A stretch of DNA of 64,000 bases, from NCBI GenBank assembly GCA_028282465.1, contig JANQHX010000063.1, positions 40,644 through 104,643 on the forward strand. Direction: 5' to 3'. Both the position numbers and the translations under genes were made by a program. Under the pieces are notes generated by a model. The model saw nothing but the letters and a program-made list of their open reading frames with translations. It was not told where the DNA came from and searched no databases. Origin of the DNA: Gynuella sp. Lineage in GTDB: Bacteria; Pseudomonadota; Gammaproteobacteria; Pseudomonadales; Natronospirillaceae. This document shows, in pieces, positions 52,778-62,488 of the stretch (position 1 is the first letter of the stretch; each line of letters begins with the position of its first letter).

Positions 52778-53863
52778 TTATCTAGAGCCTGCACTTTTAA
52801 GTAGTATCTTTTTTAAAGTTTCTTTTCTAGAAATTGCTTTGGATACCTTCCATGCTTTCCCGATGGTACTGGAGTAAATGAAAAAAACTGCCATAAAAAG
52901 CAATAAGCTAGTATGTGGAATAAGGTTTATGGTGTAAAAAATCACACCTGCTCCAGCTAATGCTGAGGATATTGCAAGGATGATTAACAGGCTCGCTTCT
53001 TTAGAAAACCTTGCTCTTAACAGAATATGATGGACATGTGTTCGATCTGGAAAAAATGGGGACTTTTTATGTTTGACTCGTCGAACTGCTGTAGTAACCA
53101 TATCAATCAACGGTATTGCCACAAACCATAACGCAGTAGTTGGTTCCAGAATAGCTTTTGGCTCTTGAGTATACCTAACAAGAAAAACACAAATAACAAA
53201 CCCCAGTAAGTTACTGCCTGCGTCACCTAGAAAGACTTTAGGGAGATGATTAGGGAATATATGTAGGTTGAACATCAGGTAAGCTAATAAGGAGCCTATA
53301 AATAGAAGAAGTATGGTTTGAGTGGAATCCGAGACTGCATTGTGGGTGGTAAAATACATAGCAATGAATGCGATTAAAGCCAAGCCACCAGCCAATCCAT
53401 CAATACCGTCAATCATATTGAAAGCATTAATTATAGACAGAAACGCTATAACAGTAATTGGGACTGATAAGTAGCCTAATTCAATTTCGCCAAAGCCAAA
53501 AAGATTACCTAACGAGGTAAGCTTATTATCGGCACCGTAAATAATAATAAGGGCCGCAATTGCTTGAATCACCAAACGGATCTTAAAATTAATGTCATAT
53601 CTATCGTCTAAGGCACCGGTGAATACTACTAGACTTGCAGCAATTAACATGTATAGCAGTTCGATGGACACTGGAATCAACAATAATGCCACTACTACAA
53701 CCGTTGTGTGAATTGCTAAACCTCCTACCAAAGGTATGGAACCTTCATGGTGTTTTCTTTCACAGGGAGAATCAGTCAGTCCGATTTTATGAGTTAGGGG
53801 GGTTAGCCATAAAATACCCAGAATGGTTAAGGCAAATGACGAGCTTAGGTATATATATTCCAT
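52778..53863 (-). CDS. wecA: UDP-GlcNAc:undecaprenyl-phosphate GlcNAc-1-phosphate transferase
   Basis: Membrane enzyme that starts glycan assembly by forming undecaprenyl-PP-GlcNAc. The 361 residues have about eleven helices and all key loops of the family: DSPCERKHHEGSIPLVGGLA, the metal-binding TGALDDRYD, NAFNMIDGIDGLAGG, FLGDAGSNLLGF and the HVHH motif (RTHVHHILL). I start at ATG 53863; a TTG at 53869 is possible. It lies on the opposite strand to the transferase operon and is the only initiating transferase visible in the window. Confidence 0.93.
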   Translation of the reverse strand: MEYIYLSSSFALTILGILWLTPLTHKIGLTDSPCERKHHEGSIPLVGGLAIHTTVVVVALLLIPVSIELLYMLIAASLVVFTGALDDRYDINFKIRLVIQAIAALIIIYGADNKLTSLGNLFGFGEIELGYLSVPITVIAFLSIINAFNMIDGIDGLAGGLALIAFIAMYFTTHNAVSDSTQTILLLFIGSLLAYLMFNLHIFPNHLPKVFLGDAGSNLLGFVICVFLVRYTQEPKAILEPTTALWFVAIPLIDMVTTAVRRVKHKKSPFFPDRTHVHHILLRARFSKEASLLIILAISSALAGAGVIFYTINLIPHTSLLLFMAVFFIYSSTIGKAWKVSKAISRKETLKKILLKSAGSR

Positions 53864-54097
53864 GAACAAGTAGTTCTCTAATGTTCTTTATTGGTGTGTT
53901 TTTCTATACTTCCTTTAAGTAGTTCCGATGAATAGTTATCGAAACGCTCACGAATATAATTTAAGAGTAGAACAAATTCCAGTTAATTGCCGGTTTTTCT
54001 TTAAAACTCCAAGTGTTATTGAGTTGATACTGTAGTTGTTAAAAAGAGAGTGTATTTTAAGTAAGCTGAGCTGAATTTGATTTCACACAAAAAAGCT

Positions 54098-55375
54098 TTA
54101 AGTTCTCTTTATGTCTCGATTTTTCATACACTGGCGGTCATTCACAGAAGATAAGGCAAACACGCAACATATCACGAATATTTCGTATAGGGGGCGTGTA
54201 AAAAAAGCATTGTTTGTGATCATGAATTCAAGGATTGTTTCGGTAGAAACCACTGTTAGCAGACCCCAATAGTATGTTGTACTACTGTCCAAGTTGGGTT
54301 TACGAGAAACAAAGACATATACCGGCCATAGTATCCAACCCATTATTAGCAAGAATCCAACGATACCCAGTTGGGAAAGCATCATTAGATAATCGTTATG
54401 GGCATGAAAGAACTTTGAACTACCCGTTGCTTCGTTGTTTATAATGGCTTTAGACCAAGTTTCATGAAAGGTGTCAATCCCAGCCCCAAAAACTGGCGAA
54501 TCCAGAAAACTGCTAAAACTAACTTTCCAAAACTGTAAGCGATATCCAATTGATGTGGTCACACTGCCAGCGAAATATTGCTCTAAATTCGAGAATAATT
54601 CTTCAATTCTTTGTTGTATTGGGAGGTACTCCCATAGAAATGCTGTAACTAGTAGGATGATAGCACTGAGAAAGTAAATTGCTTTCGTAGATTTCGGATG
54701 GGATTTTCTGGTAAACAGAAATACGGTAACCAGAGAGATTAATAGTGCTAACCAGCCACCTCTTGACTCACTCAAGATGCTAAGGCAAACACCAGAGAGC
54801 ATAGAGATAATAGCGAGCACTTTCCATTTCCAGTTATGCAATACAAAGAAGCAAACTAAACACATTACAGCAGAAAACATTCCTAGATTGCCATGAATGA
54901 TTGGCTTACCAAACACTCCGGCGCCACGGGGAGGACTACCATTAATAAAAAATTGTATTGTGAGGTAGCTGGCAAAAAGCCCAGTTAATACAAAGCCTTT
55001 TGACACGAACTCCAACCGTGGTTTGTATACGGAAACTAAAACAGCCAGAAATGGAAGTAATAAAAATAACCTAAAATGATTGTATCTGTGTTCAAGAAGA
55101 CCACTTATATGGCCAGTTGCCAATCCGTGAATGAACAAGTAAACGCAAATCACCAAACCCCAGATAACCCAAATTTTTAACACTGAAGGGATCTGAAGTT
55201 CATTCCATTTGAAAACTCCAATGAATAGTCCAGTAATTGCCAGTGAGTCAATGATGGGTTTTAGAACAATTCTTCCTACTAAAAGGTAGTTCAGCAGAAT
55301 GTATATGAACCATGAGAACCATATTACGTAATAAAAAATTTGCTGTCGATTAAGGCTTTCTAGCGAGATTTGCAT
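54098..55375 (-). CDS. O-antigen ligase (WaaL)-like membrane protein
   Basis: A 425-residue protein with about ten to twelve helices and a large periplasmic loop. It contains LSESRGGWLALLISLVTVF and FFHAHNDYLMMLSQLGIVGF, the H-x-HN-x-YL motif typical of Wzy_C/O-antigen ligases. It would transfer polymer from undecaprenyl pyrophosphate to lipid A-core. A role as a second polymerase cannot be ruled out. It lies 234 bases behind wecA's start in the same direction, with AT-rich DNA between. Confidence 0.85.
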   Translation of the reverse strand: MQISLESLNRQQIFYYVIWFSWFIYILLNYLLVGRIVLKPIIDSLAITGLFIGVFKWNELQIPSVLKIWVIWGLVICVYLFIHGLATGHISGLLEHRYNHFRLFLLLPFLAVLVSVYKPRLEFVSKGFVLTGLFASYLTIQFFINGSPPRGAGVFGKPIIHGNLGMFSAVMCLVCFFVLHNWKWKVLAIISMLSGVCLSILSESRGGWLALLISLVTVFLFTRKSHPKSTKAIYFLSAIILLVTAFLWEYLPIQQRIEELFSNLEQYFAGSVTTSIGYRLQFWKVSFSSFLDSPVFGAGIDTFHETWSKAIINNEATGSSKFFHAHNDYLMMLSQLGIVGFLLIMGWILWPVYVFVSRKPNLDSSTTYYWGLLTVVSTETILEFMITNNAFFTRPLYEIFVICCVFALSSVNDRQCMKNRDIKRT

Positions 55376-55611
55376 TTCTAAAAATAAGCAGGCTAAGTAA
55401 GTGAACCTAGTGGTTTGAATTTAAAACACGCGGAACCGCACATTTTGAGAGTACGATAACATCTTCTCTGAAAAACCCAAGCATCTAAACAGTATTTTTA
55501 AAGAAACTTGATTTGACTACTAATAAGCATTTTCTCAAAAGTGGCGAAAAGTATACCTAGGTTTGCTAGTATCCACTTGCAACTGAATCCTGACAAATTA
55601 AGGAATGAATG

Positions 55612-56979
55612 ATGTCAAACCTTACATGCTTTAAAGCTTATGACATTCGTGGTCGTTTAGGCGATGAGTTAAATACCGATATAGCCTACCGAGTAGGTAG
55701 GGCATTCGCAGAATTTCTAAAGCCCTCCAAAATCGTGGTAGGCATAGATGTTCGAGAAACTTCTGAAGAATTAATGATGGCGTTTGCTGATGGCGTAATG
55801 GATTTCGGTGCAGATGTCATAAATATTGGTCTGTGCGGAACGGAAGAGGTTTACTTTGCCACCAAGTATCTGGAGGCCGATGGTGGCTGTATGGTGACCG
55901 CCAGTCACAACCCCATAGATTACAACGGTATGAAAATGGTTCGTGCTGAGTCTCGCCCGATTAGTGCCGATACTGGACTGGCAGATATTCGTGCCATGGC
56001 AGAGAAAAATGAATTTGGTGGGCCAGCCGCAAAGAAGGGTGAGTTGACTCAGCTTGATAATAGTGCGGCTTATACTGAACATCTGTTGACCTATGTCGAT
56101 GTAGAAAATTTGTCTCCAATGAAACTTGTGGTTAATGCTGGTAACGGAGCCGCTGGCCCATCTCTTGACCGTATTGAAGCTGCGTTGAAGGCCAAGGGCG
56201 CACCAATTGAATTCGTAAAAATTAATCACGAACCTGACAATACATTCCCCAATGGTATTCCAAACCCATTGCTACATGAGCAGCAGCCAGTAACCCAGAA
56301 GGCGGTATTGGATAATGGCGCTGACCTGGGTATTGCTTGGGATGGCGATTTTGACCGTTGTTTCCTTTGGGATAACGAAGGCAATTTTATTGAAGGCTAT
56401 TATGTTGTGGGCTTGTTGGCTGATGCATTCTTATCCCAATCACCAGGCTCAAAGATTGTTTACGATCCACGGTTAACTTGGAACACTGTCGAATTAGTTG
56501 AATCTGCCGGTGGGTCACCAATCCAATCCAAATCTGGGCATTCCTTTATTAAAGAAATGATGCGTAGTGAAGATGCAGTTTATGGGGGCGAAATGAGTGC
56601 TCACCATTATTTCCGTGATTTTGCTTATTGCGACAGCGGTATGATTCCTTGGATGTTGGTTATTGATCTGTTGTCTAAGAAAAAGACTAGCCTGAATGCT
56701 TTAGTAAAAGAGCGCATGGCGAAATTCCCATCACCAGGTGAAATTAACAGTAAGGTTGAAGATGCTGATAAAACCATCGAAAAAGTTTTGGGTCAGTATG
56801 GAGAGGCTGCTAAAAACATTGATAAAACGGATGGTATTTCGGTGGAGTTCGATGAGTGGAGATTTAACCTCCGTAAATCCAATACCGAACCAGTGATAAG
56901 GTTAAACCTGGAAACACGTGGGGATAAATCTTTAATGAAAGAAAAAACCGATGAGTTATTGTCTTTGATTAGGGGCTAA
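55612..56979 (+). CDS. manB: Phosphomannomutase / phosphoglucomutase
   Basis: Interconverts mannose-6-phosphate and mannose-1-phosphate for GDP-mannose. The 455 residues have the phosphoserine loop [13 protein letters not shown], the metal loop WDGDFDRCF, the sugar-binding [10 protein letters not shown] and the C-terminal phosphate-binding [12 protein letters not shown]. Two ATGs lie in tandem; the second (55612) is seven bases from AGGA. It is followed by a terminator and then manC. Confidence 0.94.
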   Translation: MSNLTCFKAYDIRGRLGDELNTDIAYRVGRAFAEFLKPSKIVVGIDVRETSEELMMAFADGVMDFGADVINIGLCGTEEVYFATKYLEADGGCMVTASHNPIDYNGMKMVRAESRPISADTGLADIRAMAEKNEFGGPAAKKGELTQLDNSAAYTEHLLTYVDVENLSPMKLVVNAGNGAAGPSLDRIEAALKAKGAPIEFVKINHEPDNTFPNGIPNPLLHEQQPVTQKAVLDNGADLGIAWDGDFDRCFLWDNEGNFIEGYYVVGLLADAFLSQSPGSKIVYDPRLTWNTVELVESAGGSPIQSKSGHSFIKEMMRSEDAVYGGEMSAHHYFRDFAYCDSGMIPWMLVIDLLSKKKTSLNALVKERMAKFPSPGEINSKVEDADKTIEKVLGQYGEAAKNIDKTDGISVEFDEWRFNLRKSNTEPVIRLNLETRGDKSLMKEKTDELLSLIRG

Positions 56980-57001
56980 GACTTGCTGAAAACTACGAAT
57001 T

Positions 57002-57023
57002 AGGGGCTTTGGGCCCCTTTTTT
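57002..57023 (+). terminator. Intrinsic terminator of manB
   Basis: Stem AGGGGC/GCCCCT, 5-base loop, then a T run, 22 bases after the manB stop. Confidence 0.9.
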
Positions 57024-57091
57024 GATTTCCATCCCTGCACTTAGGCAGTAGACTACGCCAGATTTTTTGAACACCTTACAAGGACTGTATT

Positions 57092-58507
57092 ATGCAAAAT
57101 ACCAGTATCACTCCAGTAGTTATGGCTGGTGGATCTGGGTCCCGTTTATGGCCTTTATCTCGCTCCCTATACCCGAAGCAATTCTTGCCACTCGCCGGTG
57201 AAAAAACCATGTTGCAGGAAACGTTATTGAGATTAGAAGGCTTGAGTAGTTCTAATCCCATTGTTATCTGTGGGGAGGAGCATAGATTTATTGCTGCTGA
57301 ACAGTTGCGGGAAATTGGCGCCCTTAAGTCAAAAATTATTTTAGAGCCAGTGGGTCGAAACACAGCACCGGCAATCGCCTTAGCCGCTATAAAAGCTGTG
57401 TCTGAAGATGAAAACTCGATGTTATTGGTTTTAGCCGCGGACCATGTTATTGAAAACAAAGCTGCTTTCCATTCAGCAGTCGCAGCTGCGGAAGAGCTTG
57501 CATCAATGGGAAAGCTGGCAACTTTTGGTATTGTGCCCACTCATGCTGAAACTGGTTATGGGTACATTAAGCGCGGTTCTAAGGAGAGCGCGGGTTTCAA
57601 AGTTTCTCAATTCGTTGAAAAGCCATCTTTGGAAATAGCCAAGGACTATTTGACATCAGGTGAATATTACTGGAACTCTGGGATGTTCATGTTTAAAGCC
57701 AAACGCTACTTGGAAGAGCTGGAAACCTTCCGTCCCGACATATTAATAGCCTGTCAGAAGGCAATGTCTGAAACTGAAGAAGATTTGGACTTTGTGCGAA
57801 TTAAAAAGGAAGAATTTGAAGCTTGCCCAGACGAATCAGTTGACTATGCAGTGATGGAGAAAACCTCTGAAGCAGTAGTAGTTCCTCTGGATGCGGGTTG
57901 GAGCGATGTTGGCTCTTGGTCTGCTCTGTGGGAAGTTGATCAAAAAGATAGTCATGGTAATGCCTACCGAGGCGATGTGATTTTTCAAGATACCAAAAAC
58001 TCCCTAGTCCATGGCGGAGAGCGCCTGGTTGCTACCGTCGGGCTTGAAGATATTGTGGTTGTAGATACTAAAGACGCTGTGTTAGTTGCTCACAAAGACA
58101 AAGTTCAGGACGTCAAAACAGTTGTTAATCAGCTAAAGGCTGAAGGCCGTTCTGAGTTTAAGTTGCATCGCGAGGTTTATCGTCCCTGGGGTAAATACGA
58201 TTCCATCGATAACGGCCAGCGTTATCAGGTGAAGCGCATCACTGTGAAGCCCGGAGAAAAACTGTCGATCCAAATGCATCATCATCGGGCTGAACATTGG
58301 GTGGTGGTGTCAGGTACGGCGAAAGTTCGAAATGGCGATAAAGAATTTTTGATGACTGAGAATGAGTCGACCTACATTCCAGTTGGGGTGGTTCACTTTT
58401 TAGAGAATCCGGGAAAAGTACCGTTGGAATTGATTGAAGTTCAATCGGGTTCTTATCTCGGTGAAGATGATATCGTCCGCTTTGAAGACAGATATGGCCG
58501 TAGCTGA
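57092..58507 (+). CDS. manC: Bifunctional mannose-1-P guanylyltransferase / mannose-6-P isomerase
   Basis: Makes GDP-mannose from mannose-1-phosphate and GTP, and also supplies mannose-6-phosphate from fructose-6-phosphate. The 471 residues have the pyrophosphorylase motif [34 protein letters not shown], and a C-terminal cupin isomerase domain with [10 protein letters not shown] and [19 protein letters not shown] metal ligands. AAGGA precedes the ATG. With manB it gives GDP-mannose; no GDP-mannose dehydratase is seen here. Confidence 0.95.
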   Translation: MQNTSITPVVMAGGSGSRLWPLSRSLYPKQFLPLAGEKTMLQETLLRLEGLSSSNPIVICGEEHRFIAAEQLREIGALKSKIILEPVGRNTAPAIALAAIKAVSEDENSMLLVLAADHVIENKAAFHSAVAAAEELASMGKLATFGIVPTHAETGYGYIKRGSKESAGFKVSQFVEKPSLEIAKDYLTSGEYYWNSGMFMFKAKRYLEELETFRPDILIACQKAMSETEEDLDFVRIKKEEFEACPDESVDYAVMEKTSEAVVVPLDAGWSDVGSWSALWEVDQKDSHGNAYRGDVIFQDTKNSLVHGGERLVATVGLEDIVVVDTKDAVLVAHKDKVQDVKTVVNQLKAEGRSEFKLHREVYRPWGKYDSIDNGQRYQVKRITVKPGEKLSIQMHHHRAEHWVVVSGTAKVRNGDKEFLMTENESTYIPVGVVHFLENPGKVPLELIEVQSGSYLGEDDIVRFEDRYGRS

Positions 58508-58558
58508 TTCAGCTTAATTGCCTGATAAATAAAGAGAAGTTGCCATAAATCATAAAAA

Positions 58559-58585
58559 CCCATTACCAATGGTAATGGGTTTTTT
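58559..58585 (+). terminator. Intrinsic terminator of manC
   Basis: Perfect 9-base stem CCCATTACC/GGTAATGGG, 3-base loop and six T. Confidence 0.95.
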
Positions 58586-58602
58586 GTTATCCATAAAAAA
58601 TG

Positions 58603-58630
58603 GTGACAAATATAAAATCCTTCCTATAAT
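58603..58630 (+). promoter_or_regulatory. Sigma-70 promoter of the aminotransferase gene
   Basis: GTGACA (58603-58608), 16 bases, then a perfect TATAAT (58625-58630). It gives a leader of about 130 bases before ATG 58768. Confidence 0.7.
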
Positions 58631-58767
58631 TACCGCCATCAGAGGAGTGTTTGGCCTATTGATGGTCACTTTTATCAAAACAGCGAAAATGGTTGATCCT
58701 TAATAGCTATGCAAAATAAACACTCTTTCGAAATGTATTTTTCTAACCCTTAATTTTGAGAAAGCCT

Positions 58768-59958
58768 ATGTTTGAGAACATCTCCCAAGCTCCTGCAGAT
58801 CCTATCCTCGGTTTAACTGATGCCTTCAAGGCAGACACCCGTGATACCAAGATCAATCTGGGTGTCGGTGTCTATAAAGATGATTCTGGTAACACGCCTA
58901 TTTTGAATACAGTGAAAAAGGCGGAAGCAGTGCTGTTGGATTCTGAAAGCAGTAAGGGTTATCTCAGTATTACTGGGGCTGCTCCGTATGGGGCTGCTGT
59001 TCAAAGCTTGTTGTTTGGAGATGACAGTGAGATTATTGCCTCCAAGCGCGCAGTCACTGCCCAAGCGCCAGGCGGCACAGGGGCATTGCGAACTGGTGGT
59101 GATTTTATCCGCAAGCAATTAGGTGCCAAAAGCCTCTGGATAAGTAATCCAACCTGGGCCAACCATAACGCTGTATTCACTGCTTCTGGGTTGGAAGTTA
59201 AACAGTACGCTTACTATGACGCGGAATCTAAGGGCTTAGACTTCGCTGCAATGAAAGCAGATTTAGAAAAACTAGGCCCTGATGACGTAGTACTGCTCCA
59301 TGGTTGTTGTCACAACCCAACAGGTGTTGACCCAACTGTTGAACAGTGGAAAGAGCTTGCTGAAATCGCCAACTCAAAAGGCTGGTTGCCATTTTTTGAT
59401 TTCGCGTACCAGGGTTTTGCTACTGGAGTAGAAGAGGATGCGGCGGGTCTGCGGGCGTTCGCTGAAGTTTGCCCTGAACTGTTGATTGCCTCTTCATTTT
59501 CTAAAAACTTCGGTTTGTACAATGAGCGCGTTGGTGCCTTTACACTGGTTGCTGAGAATTCAGAGGTGGCCAGTGTTGCATTGAGTCAGATAAAAGTAGT
59601 TATTCGCTCTAACTATTCAAATCCACCAGCTCACGGTGCCTTGGTGGTGACCACAATCTTGAATGACACCGAGTTAAAAGTTGAATGGTTGAATGAGTTA
59701 GCCGCGATGCGTAAGCGCATTAAAGAAATGCGTGGCCAGTTTGTTTCTAAACTCAAAGTGTTGGGCGTGTCTCAAGACTTCAGTTTTATTGACGAGCAAA
59801 ACGGAATGTTTTCTTTTTCCGGCTTAAACAAAGATCAGGTTGAAAAGCTCAAATCTGAGTATGGGATTTATATTGTTGGTTCCGGGCGTATCAATGTGGC
59901 TGGTATGACCTCTGGTAACATTGATAATTTATGCCAGGCAGTGGCATCGGTGCTTTAA
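58768..59958 (+). CDS. Aromatic-amino-acid / aspartate aminotransferase
   Basis: PLP-dependent class I aminotransferase of the AspC/TyrB type (396 residues). Marks include [20 protein letters not shown], the substrate-binding [24 protein letters not shown], the PLP lysine in [15 protein letters not shown] and a C-terminal [13 protein letters not shown] with the substrate arginine. I start at ATG 58768, where GAGAAAG lies just upstream; a TTG at 58756 is less likely. It stands immediately before uvrB, an arrangement I recall from pseudomonads. Confidence 0.93.
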   Translation: MFENISQAPADPILGLTDAFKADTRDTKINLGVGVYKDDSGNTPILNTVKKAEAVLLDSESSKGYLSITGAAPYGAAVQSLLFGDDSEIIASKRAVTAQAPGGTGALRTGGDFIRKQLGAKSLWISNPTWANHNAVFTASGLEVKQYAYYDAESKGLDFAAMKADLEKLGPDDVVLLHGCCHNPTGVDPTVEQWKELAEIANSKGWLPFFDFAYQGFATGVEEDAAGLRAFAEVCPELLIASSFSKNFGLYNERVGAFTLVAENSEVASVALSQIKVVIRSNYSNPPAHGALVVTTILNDTELKVEWLNELAAMRKRIKEMRGQFVSKLKVLGVSQDFSFIDEQNGMFSFSGLNKDQVEKLKSEYGIYIVGSGRINVAGMTSGNIDNLCQAVASVL

Positions 59959-59977
59959 TTTAGGTTCTAGTCATTCT

Positions 59978-60008
59978 AAAAGCGGAATAGCGTGAGCGTT
60001 CCGCTTTT
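59978..60008 (+). terminator. Intrinsic terminator of the aminotransferase gene
   Basis: A 10-base stem AAAAGCGGAA/TTCCGCTTTT with an 11-base loop, running into a further T, about 20 bases after the stop. Confidence 0.88.
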
Positions 60009-60089
60009 TATTTCTAATTTTCTGCTGACATATCCTGACATCAAAATTTCGTTATAATTCTTAGTCAAAAATTTTGACCAGCAAATGAC

Positions 60090-62132
60090 ATGACCAAATC
60101 CTTCAAAGTCCACTCCAAATATCAGCCCTCAGGCGATCAACCCACTGCCATTAGTGAGCTTTCAATGGGTTTAGAAGCAGGCTTAAAAGCCCAAACCCTG
60201 CTGGGTGTGACAGGCTCCGGCAAAACCTACACCATGGCTAAGGTGATCGAAGCTGCGCAACGCCCAGCCATTATTATGGCCCACAACAAAACCCTGGCTG
60301 CCCAGCTCTATGGGGAATTCAAAGAGTTCTTTCCAGACAACGCTGTGGAGTATTTTGTTTCTTACTATGACTACTATCAGCCTGAAGCCTATGTTCCTGC
60401 TTCTGATACCTTTATTGATAAAGATTCTTCGGTAAACGAGCACATTGAGCAAATGCGGTTGTCTGCCACCAAATCCATTTTGGAGCGACAGGACACCATT
60501 ATTGTGGCTTCAGTTTCATCTATTTATGGTTTGGGCGATCCTGAAAACTATTTGCAGATGATGTTGCATGTTCAGCGCGGTGAGATGATTAACCAGCGGG
60601 ATATTGTGCGACGGTTAGCTGAACTGCAATACACCCGTAACGATATTGATTTTGCTCGGGCTACTTATCGAGTTCGTGGGGATGTGATTGATGTCTTCCC
60701 CGCTGAGTCTGACTTTGAAGCTTTACGAATTGAGTTATTCGATGATGAAGTGGAGCAGCTTTCATTGTTTGATCCCTTAACTGGTGAAGTCATTCAAAAA
60801 ATTCCCCGCTATACCATTTATCCTAAATCCCATTACGTCACTTCCAGGCAAACAGTTTTAGAAGCTATTGCCAACATAGAAGCTGAATTAAAAGATCGTT
60901 TGGAATTGCTTCGAGATGAAAACCGTTTGGTTGAAGCGCAAAGGTTAGAGCAGCGTACCAAGTACGATTTAGAAATGATGCGGGAGTTGGGTTTTTGTAC
61001 CGGCATTGAAAACTATTCTCGCCACTTAACTGGCAAACAAGCGGGAGAGCCGCCTCCGACTTTATTTAACTTCCTGCCTTCTAATGCATTGCTGTTTATC
61101 GACGAGTCCCATGTCTCTATTCCACAAATTGGTGGAATGTATAAAGGTGACCGATCCCGAAAAGAGACGTTAGTGCAATACGGTTTTCGCTTACCTTCCG
61201 CATTAGATAATCGCCCCCTTAGGTTTGAAGAGTGGGAAGCATTGGCTCCCCAGGCTGTCTATGTTTCTGCCACTCCAGGTCCTTATGAAGATGAGCATGG
61301 ACAGGCAGTGGTGGAGCAAGTAGTTCGTCCTACCGGATTGGTTGATCCTGAATTGGAGATTCGTCCGCAAGGCAGTCAGGTGGACGATTTACTGTTCGAG
61401 TGCCGGGAAAGAATTGAAAAAGGTGAGCGCATCTTGGTTACCACTTTGACCAAGCGTATGGCGGAAGATCTAACGGATTATCTAGCGGACAACGGCGTCA
61501 AAGTTCGATACCTACATTCCGATATTGATACGGTGGAGAGAGTAGAAATTATTCGAGATCTGCGTTTAGGAGAGTTCGATGTCTTAGTAGGTATTAATCT
61601 GCTGAGAGAAGGTCTAGATATTCCAGAAGTATCACTGGTCGCTATCCTGGACGCAGACAAAGAAGGCTTCCTACGTTCAGACCGCTCTCTGATTCAAACC
61701 ATTGGTCGAGCTGCTCGAAACGTGAATGGTAAGGCTATTCTGTATGCCGATAAGATTACCGGTTCTATGCAAAGGGCCATTGATGAGACTAATCGGCGTC
61801 GGGAAAAACAGGAAAAATACAACGAAGAGCATGGTATTACTCCTCAAGCTTTGAAAAAGTCGGTCAAGGACATTATGGAGGGAGCCGTTACACCAGGAAA
61901 GGCTCAGGGCAAATCTCAAAAATCCAGTCGTTCTTCTCGATCCGACCTGCGCAAAGTGGCTGAAGCTAACGCCCAATATGAAGTGGAATCAGCCATGGCT
62001 CCAGGTGAAGTGGTTAAGCGTATCAAAGAAATAGAGGATGAGATGCATAAGGCCGCTAAATCACTTGAGTTTGAGAAAGCCGCCGAACTTCGAGATGAAA
62101 TGGTTCGCTTGAAAGAGATGCTGAAGCACTAA
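60090..62132 (+). CDS. uvrB: Excinuclease ABC subunit B
   Basis: Damage-recognition helicase-like subunit of nucleotide excision repair. The 680 residues have Walker [15 protein letters not shown], the damage-binding beta-hairpin [24 protein letters not shown] box FIDESHVS, helicase motifs [18 protein letters not shown] and QTIGRAARN, and the C-terminal UVR motif ([20 protein letters not shown]) that contacts UvrC. I found no convincing LexA box upstream; a TATAAT-like -10 lies at 60053. Confidence 0.97.
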   Translation: MTKSFKVHSKYQPSGDQPTAISELSMGLEAGLKAQTLLGVTGSGKTYTMAKVIEAAQRPAIIMAHNKTLAAQLYGEFKEFFPDNAVEYFVSYYDYYQPEAYVPASDTFIDKDSSVNEHIEQMRLSATKSILERQDTIIVASVSSIYGLGDPENYLQMMLHVQRGEMINQRDIVRRLAELQYTRNDIDFARATYRVRGDVIDVFPAESDFEALRIELFDDEVEQLSLFDPLTGEVIQKIPRYTIYPKSHYVTSRQTVLEAIANIEAELKDRLELLRDENRLVEAQRLEQRTKYDLEMMRELGFCTGIENYSRHLTGKQAGEPPPTLFNFLPSNALLFIDESHVSIPQIGGMYKGDRSRKETLVQYGFRLPSALDNRPLRFEEWEALAPQAVYVSATPGPYEDEHGQAVVEQVVRPTGLVDPELEIRPQGSQVDDLLFECRERIEKGERILVTTLTKRMAEDLTDYLADNGVKVRYLHSDIDTVERVEIIRDLRLGEFDVLVGINLLREGLDIPEVSLVAILDADKEGFLRSDRSLIQTIGRAARNVNGKAILYADKITGSMQRAIDETNRRREKQEKYNEEHGITPQALKKSVKDIMEGAVTPGKAQGKSQKSSRSSRSDLRKVAEANAQYEVESAMAPGEVVKRIKEIEDEMHKAAKSLEFEKAAELRDEMVRLKEMLKH

Positions 62133-62187
62133 ACCCAATCAATATCGCCTTAACTCTCTGAAATCCTTAAATATTTTCATAACGGCC

Positions 62188-62216
62188 TTGCGGATCAATT
62201 TAAACGCCAGTACTAT
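62188..62216 (+). promoter_or_regulatory. Sigma-70 promoter of tRNA-Val
   Basis: TTGCGG (62188-62193), 17 bases, TACTAT (62211-62216), followed by a GC-rich discriminator; the tRNA begins 14 bases later. Confidence 0.6.
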
Positions 62217-62229
62217 TCGCGGCCGTTGT

Positions 62230-62306
<77 letters not shown>

Positions 62307-62366
62307 CTCTTTTTGAAAGCCTAAGTCCATTAAGAAAGTGGCTGAAAGGAGTGAATAGAATTCGGT

Positions 62367-62402
62367 AAACAGGCTGTTAGCGCAAAGCTAACGGCCTGTT
62401 TT
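62367..62402 (+). terminator. Long hairpin between tRNA-Val and thrS
   Basis: A 14-base stem with one G-U pair (AACAGGCTGTTAGC/GCTAACGGCCTGTT), GCAAA loop, then TTTTGCC. Most simply it terminates tRNA-Val, but it lies about 90 bases before thrS and could act in its leader. Confidence 0.75.
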
Positions 62403-62488
62403 GCCATATAAGACAGGGCAAATTTGCCCAAATTGCCAACTAGCACGTGGCCCTTGGTATGGGTCACCACTGTAAAGGAAAATTTATC

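Noticed and set aside
55612..58507. manB-manC read as an alginate or colanic-acid cluster
   Set aside because: No alg genes or GDP-fucose enzymes are nearby; general GDP-mannose supply is the safer reading.
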